This document shows positions 1 through 8,633 of a stretch of 64,000 nucleotides of DNA, one piece after another. Below the pieces are notes generated by a model that was given only the letters and a program-made list of their open reading frames with translations, was not told the origin of the DNA and did no database searches. This stretch comes from Ktedonobacter sp. SOSP1-85. GTDB taxonomy: Bacteria; Chloroflexota; Ktedonobacteria; Ktedonobacterales; Ktedonobacteraceae. Positions within the stretch are counted from its first letter, which is position 1, and the number at the start of each line of letters is the position of its first letter. Made by a program: the position numbers and the translations under genes. Location: NCBI RefSeq assembly GCF_016587415.1, contig NZ_BNJI01000003.1:1178001-1242000 (forward strand). The letters run 5' to 3'.

Positions 1-29
1 AACATGAACGCCCTCCTGATAACGTAGGC

Positions 30-87
30 TGATGTGTTTTTTTCAGCCCTCCTAGCATACGTCAGGAGGGCTGAAAAAAACACATCA
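30..87. terminator. Long palindrome at gene end
   Basis: Two perfect 24-nt arms (30-53 and 64-87) separated by a 10-nt loop, ending one base before the stop codon of the lipoprotein gene on the minus strand. A run of seven T/A lies inside the stem, so it could act as a transcription terminator for that gene. Function is inferred from position and structure. Confidence 0.7.
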
Positions 88-88
88 A

Positions 89-970
89 TTATATTTTCTC
101 ATCATTGGTTAAGCCCCACTTTGTAAAGAGCTTATCGTAGGTGCCATCAGCTTTCAGCGCCTGAAACGCCTTCTGCACCGCATTCTGCATCTCCGCGTCT
201 CCCTTGCGGATGACTATCCCACTGGGAGCGGCCTCAATCACGGGACCACCGTATGCGAACTGCTCAGGATGGAGCTTGTTATAGTAACCAGCGGAGAGCG
301 AACCCTGGAAGGTCGCATCCACACGGCGGTCAACCAGCGCCTGAATAACATCGGTCTCCGTACCCAGTACCATCACCTTAATCGCAGACTTCCCTTTGGC
401 CTCGCAGGCCTTTGAGGTCGCGGTCAACTTCTCCTGCTGGCTGGTACCGTTCTGGACACTGACATTCAGGCCACACAGGTCATCAACACCTTTGACGTTC
501 TTGGGATTGCCGTTCTGGACGAGAAGCGCCGAGCCAGCCTGCATATACTTGACGAAATCAAATTTCGGCAGGCGCGCTGGGCTCATGTAGACGCTCGACA
601 CGATAATATCGAAGCGCTTATTATTCAAGTCGTCGAAGATGGTGTCAAAGCTCGTCTTCACGACGTTTACCTTCACCCCCATATGCGCGGCCAGGGCCTG
701 GGAGAGGTCGATATCGAAGCCAGTATACTGATTACTCGTTTGATCGACATACTCCATAGGGAAATAGGTTGGATCAGTGCCAATAGTGAGCGTATCTGCG
801 GTCTGGAGGTCCTTGGGCGCGGGTACATTGGGTGTTGCCTTGGCCAGTTGGTCATTCGAGGTTGTGCTACTGTTGCCACCGCAGGCAGAGATAATGAGGG
901 TGAGCAGCAACATACACACAAGCATAGATAGGCGAAGGCGCCGAAGAGAAGCGTTCTTCTGCGAGTTCAT
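89..970 (-). CDS. Amino-acid ABC transporter substrate-binding lipoprotein (SBP family 3)
   Basis: A 293-residue periplasmic-type binding protein of the polar amino-acid family. The start at 970 is preferred over the upstream ATG codons because AAAGG lies about 12 nt before it. The N-terminus has a basic stretch, a hydrophobic core and the lipobox LIISAC with lipidated Cys30. A Ser/Thr/Asn-rich linker leads to the family-3 domain, which begins near TLTIGTDPTYFPMEY and includes GFDIDLSQALA and RFDIIVSSVYMSPAR. It would bind an amino acid at the cell surface and deliver it to an ABC permease. No permease or ATPase is next to it in this window; they could lie to the left, beyond the palindrome. 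The ligand cannot be read from sequence. Confidence 0.9.
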   Translation of the reverse strand: MNSQKNASLRRLRLSMLVCMLLLTLIISACGGNSSTTSNDQLAKATPNVPAPKDLQTADTLTIGTDPTYFPMEYVDQTSNQYTGFDIDLSQALAAHMGVKVNVVKTSFDTIFDDLNNKRFDIIVSSVYMSPARLPKFDFVKYMQAGSALLVQNGNPKNVKGVDDLCGLNVSVQNGTSQQEKLTATSKACEAKGKSAIKVMVLGTETDVIQALVDRRVDATFQGSLSAGYYNKLHPEQFAYGGPVIEAAPSGIVIRKGDAEMQNAVQKAFQALKADGTYDKLFTKWGLTNDEKI

Positions 971-1438
971 GAAGTACATGTACCTTTCTCTTGTGCTTTG
1001 TGTCAACAGTTACGTTTCCACGCAGCACTCTTCTGCCCGCCCGATTCAGGAACAAATAGCTCTCTCAAATAAGACAACCCAAGGTACCATAGGAAGACAT
1101 TAACAAGACACAAATTTACAAAAATCGATGTATTAGAACACATCTTAAGGAGGAATGATAACACACCTCGCCCCTGATTAAAAGAGCATCACCCCAGCCA
1201 GGGGAAAGTATACGCACTATATTCGGATGGAGTGGCATAGTAAAAAAATATCTACGGCCTTCTCAATCACGATTACTTTGTACCATTAACCAGAATACTT
1301 GAGCTTGTATAAGCGTTATGCTTGTATGTATGCTTTAAAGAACAGAAGTAAAGAATATGGGGATTTGCGCAAGCCAGGAATATCGGCTTGCGACAATGCC
1401 GGGTGAAGGTCATGACATACAAAGGAGGATTTCTGCAA
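971..1438. other. Divergent intergenic region
   Basis: 468 nt between the lipoprotein start and the thiO-like start. It must hold both promoters, but I could not assign -35/-10 pairs convincingly. A strong AAGGAGG at about 1147 sits directly against an ATG that would encode only eight residues. I found no TPP-riboswitch core here, although thiamine genes often carry one. Confidence 0.5.
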
Positions 1439-2563
1439 ATGACCATTACAAGCAACGCAGACACCATCATTATGGGAGGGGGAGTTACAGGCTGCTCTAT
1501 TGCTTATCATTTGCAACAAGCGGGGGCCAGAGTGACAGTCATAGAGCGCGAAGAGATCGCTTCCGAGTCTTCAAGTGCCGCCGCTGGTATGTTAGCGCCC
1601 ATTGGAGGGATGCGTCAGGGAGATGCCTTTACCGACCTGCTTATCGCCGGGCGCAAACTCAACCTTGAGTTGCTACCACAAATCCAGGCAACCAGCGGCG
1701 TTCAGACGGAATATCATCGCCCGGGCTCACTACGCATCGCCAATAGCGAGGCGGAGGCGCAGCGTTTACGCGAGCGCTTTAACGACTGGCAAAATCTGCA
1801 ACAGGAGGTGCGCTGGCTCAGTGGAGACGAGGCGCGAGAAATTGAGCCCTTACTCGGAGAGGAAACATGTGCAGCTGTCTACGCGCCTCACGAGGGATCG
1901 ATGAAACCCGCGGGCGTCACCCGGGCATACGCAGGCGCAGCACGTGCCATAGGAGTACGCTTCATTGAACGCTGCGAGGTAATCGGCATCGAACGCGAGG
2001 ACTATATGGTTACTGCTGTTCGCACCTCAACCGGAGATATCCTGCCCTGCCAGCACCTGGTTGTCGCAGCCGGAGCCTGGTCGGGACGCTGTGGCGATTG
2101 GCTAGGCTTTGATCTCCCCGTCACGCCGACGCGGGGACAAATCCTGGCCCTGCATCAGCCCGAGCCTCCCCTGACCCATATCCTCTCTGGCGAGGGCGTC
2201 TACCTGATTCCCAAGCCTGACAATACCATATTTGTAGGCGCAACAGTCGAAAAAGCCGGGTTCGACAAGCGCCTGACCGCTGGCGCCATCACGACGCTAC
2301 TCAATAGTGCCATTCGCGTCGCACCTTCGCTAGAGCAGGCCTTCATTGCCAGAATGTGGGCGGGCCTGCGCCCGGGCACACCCGATAATCGTCCTATCCT
2401 GGGGCCCGCTCCCGGCTGGCATAATGTCACCCTGGCAACCGGCCATAATGGTGTGGGCTTCGAATTGAGCGCAATAACGGGCAAGCTAATTTCCGAGCTA
2501 ATCCTGACGGGTCAAACGCCCTCCCTCCTCCAACCCTTCGGTGTCGAACGCTTCACACAGTAG
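1439..2563 (+). CDS. thiO: Glycine oxidase ThiO-like FAD-dependent amine oxidase
   Basis: A 374-residue flavoprotein of the DAO/ThiO family. The ATG at 1439 is chosen over upstream in-frame starts because AAAGGAGG ends 10 nt before it. The N-terminus carries a Rossmann dinucleotide fold (IIMGGGVTGCSIAYHL, then VTVIE) that binds the ADP part of FAD. It is followed by ESSSAAAGMLAP, a stretch typical of ThiO, and the C-terminus has TGHNGVGFELSAITGKL near the flavin. ThiO oxidises glycine to dehydroglycine for the thiazole ring of thiamine. No other thiamine gene and no TPP riboswitch is nearby, so a general D-amino-acid or sarcosine-type oxidase remains possible. The stop is followed after 2 nt by a 32-bp palindrome. 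Confidence 0.75.
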   Translation: MTITSNADTIIMGGGVTGCSIAYHLQQAGARVTVIEREEIASESSSAAAGMLAPIGGMRQGDAFTDLLIAGRKLNLELLPQIQATSGVQTEYHRPGSLRIANSEAEAQRLRERFNDWQNLQQEVRWLSGDEAREIEPLLGEETCAAVYAPHEGSMKPAGVTRAYAGAARAIGVRFIERCEVIGIEREDYMVTAVRTSTGDILPCQHLVVAAGAWSGRCGDWLGFDLPVTPTRGQILALHQPEPPLTHILSGEGVYLIPKPDNTIFVGATVEKAGFDKRLTAGAITTLLNSAIRVAPSLEQAFIARMWAGLRPGTPDNRPILGPAPGWHNVTLATGHNGVGFELSAITGKLISELILTGQTPSLLQPFGVERFTQ

Positions 2564-2565
2564 AG

Positions 2566-2650
2566 CGACGCTACTAAAGTACGCGTCTACATATCATGGT
2601 ACGGAAGTACGTCGCACTATGATATGTAGACGCGTACTTTAGTAGCGTCG
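2566..2650. repeat. Gene-end palindrome, family A copy 1
   Basis: Perfect 32-nt arms at 2566-2597 and 2619-2650 with a 21-nt loop, lying between the convergent thiO-like and phyH-like genes. The outer 28 nt of each arm (2567-2594 on the left) are identical to the arms of the palindrome at 35882-35947. It contains the shared core GACGCTACT-AAA-GTACGCG. There is no U-tract after the stem, so simple intrinsic termination does not explain it. Confidence 0.9.
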
Positions 2651-2661
2651 TGCCCCTCTCT

Positions 2662-3471
2662 TTAATGCGGGCCACCAATCTCGACTCCACACGGGCCGCC
2701 GCCAGTGTTCTCATCGATTGTGACCTCTGCGCCATGCATAGTCAGGATGGGGCGATACCAGCGCGACATGCGCTCGGATGAGCGGCCGATGTAGTGACAG
2801 ATGAAGGAACGCCGGAAGCGGTCACGAGTCGAATTCGGCTGTGATCCATGCACTAAGCTGCCATTGAAGAAGAGAACATCGCCAGAAGCTAGATTGACCG
2901 GAACCGCCTCTAGCCCCTCGGGGATCGGCACAAAATCGCGTGTAAAGGAGACGCTAGCATCCGCCTCCTCGGGGCAGAAGATATCCATCTTATGTGTCCC
3001 GGGTACTACTTCCAGGCCGCCATTGGCACGATCCGCGGGATCAAGCGCGACCCAGGCCGCGATACAGGTGCCAGGCTCGACGCGCAGGTAGAAATTATCC
3101 TGGTGCAGAGCCTGTCCACGCCCGCCTGCTGGCTTGAAGTAGAGCATACTCTGTGCCGCCAGTGGCTCCTCGTCAAAGAGGTCCTGTAAGATAACAGCCA
3201 GGCGTTGATCCAGCAGGTAGCGTCGCGCCACCTCGTTAAAGCGATGAGGATGCATGATGCGTGGATACTGCTTGAGAATGTCGCCACCACTCTGCTCAGG
3301 CGTCACTGGCTCAAAGAAGCCGGGTATGGGACCCTGTGCATGGATGTCCATAAAATTGTCAATCAATGCCTGCACCTCATCCTGATTAAAGACTCCAGGT
3401 AAGACCAGGTAGCCCTGCTCATGAAAGCTTGCAAGCTGATCAGGTGTCAAGCGTGTAGCCGCCGTTGCCAT
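2662..3471 (-). CDS. Phytanoyl-CoA dioxygenase (PhyH) family protein
   Basis: A 269-residue Fe(II)/2-oxoglutarate-dependent oxygenase of the PhyH family. The iron ligands can be seen: H123 and D125 in LHQDNF, and H208 in LVHGSQP, with R218 or R220/R221 in RDRFRRSF as candidates for binding 2-oxoglutarate. AAGGAAGG lies about 11 nt before the start. Members hydroxylate small metabolites, lipids or secondary metabolites, and the substrate here is unknown. It is transcribed divergently from an AraC-family regulator 160 nt away, which makes it the likely regulatory target. Confidence 0.88.
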   Translation of the reverse strand: MATAATRLTPDQLASFHEQGYLVLPGVFNQDEVQALIDNFMDIHAQGPIPGFFEPVTPEQSGGDILKQYPRIMHPHRFNEVARRYLLDQRLAVILQDLFDEEPLAAQSMLYFKPAGGRGQALHQDNFYLRVEPGTCIAAWVALDPADRANGGLEVVPGTHKMDIFCPEEADASVSFTRDFVPIPEGLEAVPVNLASGDVLFFNGSLVHGSQPNSTRDRFRRSFICHYIGRSSERMSRWYRPILTMHGAEVTIDENTGGGPCGVEIGGPH

Positions 3472-3631
3472 AATCTAGTCATCCTTCCTTCTAATTCTAT
3501 GTTTATGTGTGGTGTGGATTGGCAGCCGCAGGCGCGAGAGGTCAAGCGAATCACTCGCACATAGGCATGAATCCTAAGAAGAATACTACCCAATAAAGCG
3601 CAGAAGAAGAATAGACGCGACAGTCAAAAAT

Positions 3632-4507
3632 ATGTACAATACTGCTATGCCACATTATGAGACACCCTCCCCACCCTCAGATATTTTTGTCAGTGGACAT
3701 TTTAGGGAGCAGTATGAGTACGCGGTACAACGCTCCCACGGCTCAGGCAATTGGCTGATCACCTATACACTGGAGGGAGAGGGACGCTACCGCCTATACG
3801 GCAAAACGATCTCGGCCAGGCCAGGTGATATTATTCTGCTCAAACCTGGCACGCCTCATGACTACTCCGTGCCACTGGGCGGCCTGTGGGACTTCTTCTG
3901 GGCACACTTCCAACCGCGCGTCGACTGGTTTAGCTGGTGGAATCTGCCCGAGCTGCAACCCGGCCTCTTCAAAGCAACTCTCCGCACATCACACAGTCAG
4001 GAGAGAGCCTACCAGGCCTTTCTCCAATTGCATACTGATAGTAACGCCTCGCTCCTAGAGCAAGCTCATCAGACAGCCAGTGCCCGCGCCCTCCTACGGC
4101 GCGAATTAGCTCTCAATCGGTTGGAAGAGCTACTCCTGCTCACTACGCTAGAGACAGAGCAGGAGAGGCAGCACCTCCTCGATCCACGTGTACAGCAGGT
4201 CCTGGACATCATCAGTAAAAACCTGAGCGCCCCGCATACTGTGGCAACCCTCGCCCGGGAGGTTGCACTCTCCCCCTCCAGGCTGGCACATCTCTTCAAA
4301 CAAGAGGTAGGCGATTCACTCATCAATACACTTGTAGGGTTGCGTCTGACGCACGCGGCTCGCCTGCTGACCTTCACCAACGATAGCATTGCCACCATCG
4401 CCGACGAAGCTGGCTTCCACTCCGCCTTCTACTTTAGTCGCCAATTTCAGCAACACTTCGGCATGAGTCCACGCGCATATCGAACTACCCAGAAGCAGCA
4501 TTCGTAG
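3632..4507 (+). CDS. AraC-family transcriptional regulator
   Basis: A 291-residue regulator. The N-terminal half is a cupin-like ligand domain (GEGRYRLYGKTISARPGDIILLKPGTPHDY), the pattern seen in sugar-responsive AraC proteins. The C-terminal hundred residues hold two helix-turn-helix units: TVATLAREVALSPSRLAHLF and SIATIADEAGFHSAFYFSRQ, followed by the family signature FGMSPRAYR. No ribosome site is obvious at either candidate ATG (3632 or 3647), so the start is uncertain. It is divergent from the PhyH-family gene and 36 nt upstream of a phosphotransferase gene; it may control either. Confidence 0.9.
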   Translation: MYNTAMPHYETPSPPSDIFVSGHFREQYEYAVQRSHGSGNWLITYTLEGEGRYRLYGKTISARPGDIILLKPGTPHDYSVPLGGLWDFFWAHFQPRVDWFSWWNLPELQPGLFKATLRTSHSQERAYQAFLQLHTDSNASLLEQAHQTASARALLRRELALNRLEELLLLTTLETEQERQHLLDPRVQQVLDIISKNLSAPHTVATLAREVALSPSRLAHLFKQEVGDSLINTLVGLRLTHAARLLTFTNDSIATIADEAGFHSAFYFSRQFQQHFGMSPRAYRTTQKQHS

Positions 4508-4543
4508 ATAAATGAAAACGCCGGCACAAGGAGAAAACAGAGC

Positions 4544-5551
4544 ATGCAACCAGAGGAGCAAAGAAACCAACTGAGCCAGCTGGTAAGGGAGAACTACGAT
4601 CTAGGAGGTGATATCACACTGCACGATGTGGCCCACTACTGGTTTGAGGACCGAGGCATCTACCAGGTCAGCCCGCCTGACAACAATAGTTTTCTCTTGC
4701 GCGCCTTCGGCTACGATGCCACGCCATGGTTGAGAGGACAGGCTGCCGTGCTTTCATCTCTCCACCAACAACAGTATCCCGCACCCAGAGTACAATACAC
4801 ACGTCAGGGCGAGATTATAGCTCATGCTGGACAGTGGACGGCCATTCTGGTCTCCTTCATTGAGGGCCAGATGGCAGATTTTACTCCGGAAACGCTTGCC
4901 GCTATGGGCAAGCAGCTTGCGCACCTCCACAAATTACCAGCTGTAACTAACACTATGCTCCCGCTCTCGCGCCTGCATCCTACGCTGGTAACGCCAGAGC
5001 ATATGCAACAATTAGAGCAATCCCTGGCTTCTCTTCCCCAAGAGCTACAAAACATGGGCAGCGAGTTTCTCGCCTCACTCCAATGCCTACAACAAGCCCA
5101 TGAACTGCCGCAGGGCCTGCTCCATGGAGACTGCTGGCCCCACAATGCCATATGCGCCACCGCTCAAACGCTGGCCTTTATTGACTGGGATGGCGCGGGA
5201 CTCGGTCCACTGATCCTTGATCTCGGCTATCTACTCATGTATTGTCACCTGGGCAAGCCTCAACTGCCCTCGCTGGAGGCCGAACCAGCCCTCATCCAGG
5301 CTGTTATCGAAGGGTACCTGAGAGTGCGCACCCTTACTGCTCATGAGCAGACCTATCTTCTCAAAGCCATCCGCTACAACCTGGCGCGTCGGGCCGCCAG
5401 CGAGAACCTGTTCGCCGCCCTTACTGCATCCACTCCCTGGCAGGAGCAACTCTGGCTACAAAAGATGCGCTCTCAATTTGAGGCCAGTGCAACTATCGCT
5501 AGCATGGCCAGGGACGCTATTCGCCACCTCTCCCTCTCACAAAATACGTAG
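4544..5551 (+). CDS. Aminoglycoside-phosphotransferase-fold (APH) kinase
   Basis: A 335-residue protein with the APH/choline-kinase fold. The catalytic loop is HGDCWPHN (H194, D196, N201), and the Mg-binding motif is IDWDGAG (D214, D216). The N-lobe is recognisable from FLLRAFGYD and ILVSFIEGQ. Proteins of this type phosphorylate small hydroxyl compounds such as choline, homoserine, sugars or antibiotics, and no substrate can be inferred. AAGGAG precedes the start by 10 nt. It follows the AraC gene by 36 nt in the same direction and may be co-transcribed with it. This is not evidence of drug resistance. Confidence 0.8.
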   Translation: MQPEEQRNQLSQLVRENYDLGGDITLHDVAHYWFEDRGIYQVSPPDNNSFLLRAFGYDATPWLRGQAAVLSSLHQQQYPAPRVQYTRQGEIIAHAGQWTAILVSFIEGQMADFTPETLAAMGKQLAHLHKLPAVTNTMLPLSRLHPTLVTPEHMQQLEQSLASLPQELQNMGSEFLASLQCLQQAHELPQGLLHGDCWPHNAICATAQTLAFIDWDGAGLGPLILDLGYLLMYCHLGKPQLPSLEAEPALIQAVIEGYLRVRTLTAHEQTYLLKAIRYNLARRAASENLFAALTASTPWQEQLWLQKMRSQFEASATIASMARDAIRHLSLSQNT

Positions 5552-5798
5552 TCACAAGCCCTGAACCGGACAATACAGGTATTGCTATATTGGTGAGTCA
5601 CCTTTCTTTATAGTAAGGCGTGATAAGCATGGACAAAACAACAGGTACGAGTTTATAACTGAAAGGAGCATTATTTTTCCAGGCTGTTAGTGGAACTTGT
5701 AGTGCATTAGCGTGTGTTTTAAGTATCATGGTTAAGTACAATGGCAGAGCATGCTTCAAATTGAAGCGTGCACATTGCTGCATCATCTGGAGGCACTT

Positions 5799-6233
5799 AT
5801 GAAAACGACTACAAGCTCCATCGTCGTTGGTATTTTTACGGATATACATAGGGCAACCCAGGCCGTAGAGCAGCTTTGTGTGGCAGAATTTCATAACTGG
5901 ACACGGTGTAATGCCGCCATGTTCATCACCCGAGATGGCGTAGGTACGCCCATCAAGCTTAGCACCATTACCATTCAGGATCTATTAGACACCCTTGCCT
6001 TCACTCCACTCAGCCAGGACGAGTGTTGCTATTACCAGAAAGAGTTGCTCAAAAAGAATCGCATTATTGTAGTCGTTCAGCCTCCCGAGCGCGTCCAGGA
6101 AGCCAGAGATATTTTGTTGCGACACGGCGCCTATGACGCACTCACACATATACCCTGTCACATGCCAGAAACCGTCTTGAATATACACTTTGGTTTCTAT
6201 AATCCCAACATTCCACAGGGAACGCTCCTGTAA
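5799..6233 (+). CDS. Small protein resembling YflT/general-stress 17M-type domain
   Basis: A 144-residue soluble protein. The start at 5799 has CTGGAGG five bases upstream and is preferred over the earlier ATG at 5751. It opens with VVGIFTDIHRATQAVEQL and ends its core with IIVVVQPPERVQEARDIL and then RHGAYDA. This beta-alpha-beta pattern resembles the heat-induced YflT/GsiB-associated stress domain found in Gram-positive and Chloroflexota proteins. The middle is divergent and the assignment is tentative. It stands alone about 250 nt after the phosphotransferase gene. No catalytic motif is visible. Confidence 0.55.
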   Translation: MKTTTSSIVVGIFTDIHRATQAVEQLCVAEFHNWTRCNAAMFITRDGVGTPIKLSTITIQDLLDTLAFTPLSQDECCYYQKELLKKNRIIVVVQPPERVQEARDILLRHGAYDALTHIPCHMPETVLNIHFGFYNPNIPQGTLL

Positions 6234-6364
6234 ACCATACTCACCTGTGCTCCCAAGGTGCAGGAACTCGCGCCTGCACGCTCCTGGCAGGCTCCCTGAC
6301 GAGCCTCCCATCCTGGAAGCAAATTGCTCTCTCTAGCCGAAGAAAGCAAAGTTGAGGTCTAAAA

Positions 6365-6877
6365 ATGGCAAACCTGAATCACCTTGAACTGCTGAAGCAG
6401 GGCGTAGAGGCATGGAATCTCTGGCGGCAGCTTCATCATGAAATTCGCCCCAACCTGGCGGGTGCCAACCTGCGTGGCTGGCCCCTAGCGCATGTCAACT
6501 TGAGTGGTGTCTACCTGCATGAAGCCAACCTGAGCGAAGCCGACCTCAGAGAATCGCTCTTTATCGAGGCCGATTGCGGCGGCGCAAACTTCCACCGCGC
6601 CCGCCTCAATAGCGCCAATTTCCAGAAGGCAAACTTACGTGCCGCTATCTTGAGCGATACCGACCTGCGCAACGCGCTCCTGGCAAACGCCGATGTGAGC
6701 GATGCCGATTTGCGCGGAACTATCCTCGCGGGCGCAAACCTGGAGCAGGCTATCTTCCGCGGGGCCGCCTTCAAGGACGCCATCTTGAACGACGTTGATC
6801 TAAGCAAGGCCCACCTGCAAGGCGCACACCTCCTCAACGCCTACTTCTGTTCACGCCCTTTTGAAGATCTTAGATAG
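6365..6877 (+). CDS. Pentapeptide-repeat protein
   Basis: A 170-residue protein whose residues from about 30 to the end are tandem A(N/D)LXX pentapeptides (GANLRGW, HEANLSEADL, SDADLRGTIL and so on), expected to fold as a right-handed quadrilateral beta-helix. The first 30 residues form a separate amphipathic segment, HLELLKQGVEAWNLWRQ, then PNLAGANL. A closely similar segment opens the pentapeptide protein at 62496-63152, so the two are paralogues. GAGG lies before the start. The molecular function of such proteins is often unknown; some mimic DNA and inhibit gyrase, but nothing here shows that. Confidence 0.9.
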   Translation: MANLNHLELLKQGVEAWNLWRQLHHEIRPNLAGANLRGWPLAHVNLSGVYLHEANLSEADLRESLFIEADCGGANFHRARLNSANFQKANLRAAILSDTDLRNALLANADVSDADLRGTILAGANLEQAIFRGAAFKDAILNDVDLSKAHLQGAHLLNAYFCSRPFEDLR

Positions 6878-6935
6878 CCTGAGGCTCAATTTGCTTTTCA
6901 GGTCTCCAATATATAGAACATCCCTAATTTAGGAT

Positions 6936-6994
6936 CATACAGGTTAGGCATGTGAGGCTGCACAGAGCGTAGCCTCACATGCCTAACCTGTATG
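6936..6994. repeat. Gene-end palindrome
   Basis: Perfect 24-nt arms at 6936-6959 and 6971-6994 with an 11-nt loop, about 60 nt after the stop codon of the pentapeptide-repeat gene. No T-tract directly follows. The sequence is not shared with other stems that I noticed in the window. Confidence 0.75.
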
Positions 6995-7154
6995 AGAATT
7001 TACGTTTTTTACCACCACAAAGTTAGTAAGTACCTTTTTACCTTAAAAACACTAGATACATCTTATTTGCATAAAATATAACTTACACTATCTACCATTA
7101 GAAAATCAAGCTATTGAACACTGGACATGCAGCGCTTCCAGCGTGTACACTGCT

Positions 7155-7175
7155 TATTGCGAAACATTTGCAATA
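7155..7175. promoter_or_regulatory. Possible metalloregulator operator upstream of cbiM
   Basis: A dyad TATTGC-N9-GCAATA lies about 107 nt before the cbiM start, in a 404-nt AT-rich intergenic stretch (6878-7281) with no gene. Dyads of this size upstream of metal importers are often bound by Fur/Nur/Zur-type or NikR-type repressors. No specific consensus was matched. The same region shows no cobalamin-riboswitch core. Confidence 0.35.
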
Positions 7176-7281
7176 AATAATATTTGTCAAAAGTTTCCAA
7201 TTCCTATTACTCATCCTCCGTAACATGTATATCTTAGTATCTTAGATGAGCTATTTTTAAGTAAAGGATTCGGAGGTCTCT

Positions 7282-8592
7282 ATGCACATCCCTGACGGCT
7301 ATCTCAGCCCCGTCTTTTCGCTTGGTACAGGTGTTATCACCGTGCCGGGCTGGGCCATTGCCGCCCAACGTGTGCGTTCTGTACTCAATAATCGTACCAT
7401 TCCGCTGCTCTCGATCTTTGCGGCGTTCTCTTTTACCATTATGATGTTTAACATTCCCGTGCCGGGTGGCACCACGGCCCACGCCGTTGGTGGAACGCTG
7501 ATCGCAATTGTCCTGGGTCCCTGGGCCGCTATCCTTGGGGTCAGCATCGCCCTGATCATTCAGGCCCTCTTCTTTGGCGATGGCGGCATTCTGGCTATCT
7601 TCACCAATTGCCTCAATATGGGGATTATCTTGCCCTTTGTGGGCTACTTCGCCTATCGCCTGATCTCTGGTCGTTCGCCGCTACTCTCGGCCAGGCGCGT
7701 CTGGGCCGCAGGCATTGGCTCTTACATTGGCATTACAATGGCGGCTCTGGCTGTCGGCATTGAACTGGGCGTACAACCTCTGCTCTTCTCAGATGGAGGC
7801 AGGCCGCTCTACAGTCCCTATGGGCTTGAGGCCGCCATTCCGGCCATGCTGCTCTCACATGCCTTTGGGGCCTCGCTCGTTGAAGCCCTGGTGACCGCGC
7901 TAGGCCTGGCCTACATCCAGCGTAACCATCCTTACTACCTGACTTCGCTACGCACCATAGTCGCTGGGAAGACAGTCGAGGAAGGCGAACCAGCAAAGAT
8001 GCCACAGTGGCAGCTCTATACAGCCGCGCTTGTAGGTATCGCTGTAATCCTCTTCATCGCGGGCTTTATCACAGGCGGAGGCAGTATCAACCACCTCTTT
8101 GGCGCGGACTGGAGCAGTGTCAACTGGACGGATGTCGGAGTAATGCTGCTGATAGTGCTGATCCTGGCCCTGGTACTGGTCCCCCTGGCCTGGTTCCTGC
8201 TTCCACGCTCAATTCGCAAGGTAGGAACCGCCTTCCTGGCTATCGCCATCATCGCGCCCGTTGGCCTGATTGCACCTGGCTTTGCCTTTGGCGAGGGAAG
8301 CGCCCAGGATGTCCAGCAAGCCTTCCACTACGTCCCAAAGGGGTTGCAAGAGTTCTCTGGCATCTTTAGTGCGCCATTCTCTGGCTATAACCTGCCGCTT
8401 CCATTCTTTAATGGTGATAGTGCGCCGCTATGGCACCAGGCAATCGGCTACGAGTTTTCAGGGATCGTTGGTATTCTGGTCTTAGGAGGGGCGGTCTTTG
8501 GTCTCCTCACGCTCCTAAAGCGGCTACGTGGCAATGAACCTGCGCCTGTGAGAGAACCCCAACCAGTTGCAGCTACTGAGCATAACAAATAA
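7282..8592 (+). CDS. cbiM: Cobalt/nickel ECF transporter substrate-binding membrane protein CbiM, with fused PDGLE/CbiN-like tail
   Basis: A 436-residue membrane protein and the S component of a group I ECF importer. The invariant N-terminus MHIPDGYLS and H67 (in TTAHAVGG) match the metal ligands known from NikM-type proteins (N-terminal amine, His2, His67). Seven or so hydrophobic segments fill the first 230 residues. The C-terminal 190 residues add two more membrane segments and an extracytoplasmic region resembling the PDGLE/CbiN-like domain, so no separate cbiN is needed. GGAGG precedes the start. It is followed by cbiQ and cbiO. Cobalt and nickel importers of this family cannot be told apart by eye. 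Confidence 0.9.
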   Translation: MHIPDGYLSPVFSLGTGVITVPGWAIAAQRVRSVLNNRTIPLLSIFAAFSFTIMMFNIPVPGGTTAHAVGGTLIAIVLGPWAAILGVSIALIIQALFFGDGGILAIFTNCLNMGIILPFVGYFAYRLISGRSPLLSARRVWAAGIGSYIGITMAALAVGIELGVQPLLFSDGGRPLYSPYGLEAAIPAMLLSHAFGASLVEALVTALGLAYIQRNHPYYLTSLRTIVAGKTVEEGEPAKMPQWQLYTAALVGIAVILFIAGFITGGGSINHLFGADWSSVNWTDVGVMLLIVLILALVLVPLAWFLLPRSIRKVGTAFLAIAIIAPVGLIAPGFAFGEGSAQDVQQAFHYVPKGLQEFSGIFSAPFSGYNLPLPFFNGDSAPLWHQAIGYEFSGIVGILVLGGAVFGLLTLLKRLRGNEPAPVREPQPVAATEHNK

Positions 8593-8633
8593 CTGGCCTT
8601 TGATAGCAAGTAATTGCCGGATAGAAAGAATAT

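Noticed and set aside
1100..1438. TPP riboswitch before thiO
   Set aside because: The conserved CTGAGA and ACCTGATCTGG-like segments are absent.
7000..7281. Cobalamin riboswitch before cbiM
   Set aside because: No B12-box-like core was seen; only the short dyad at 7155-7175 was found.
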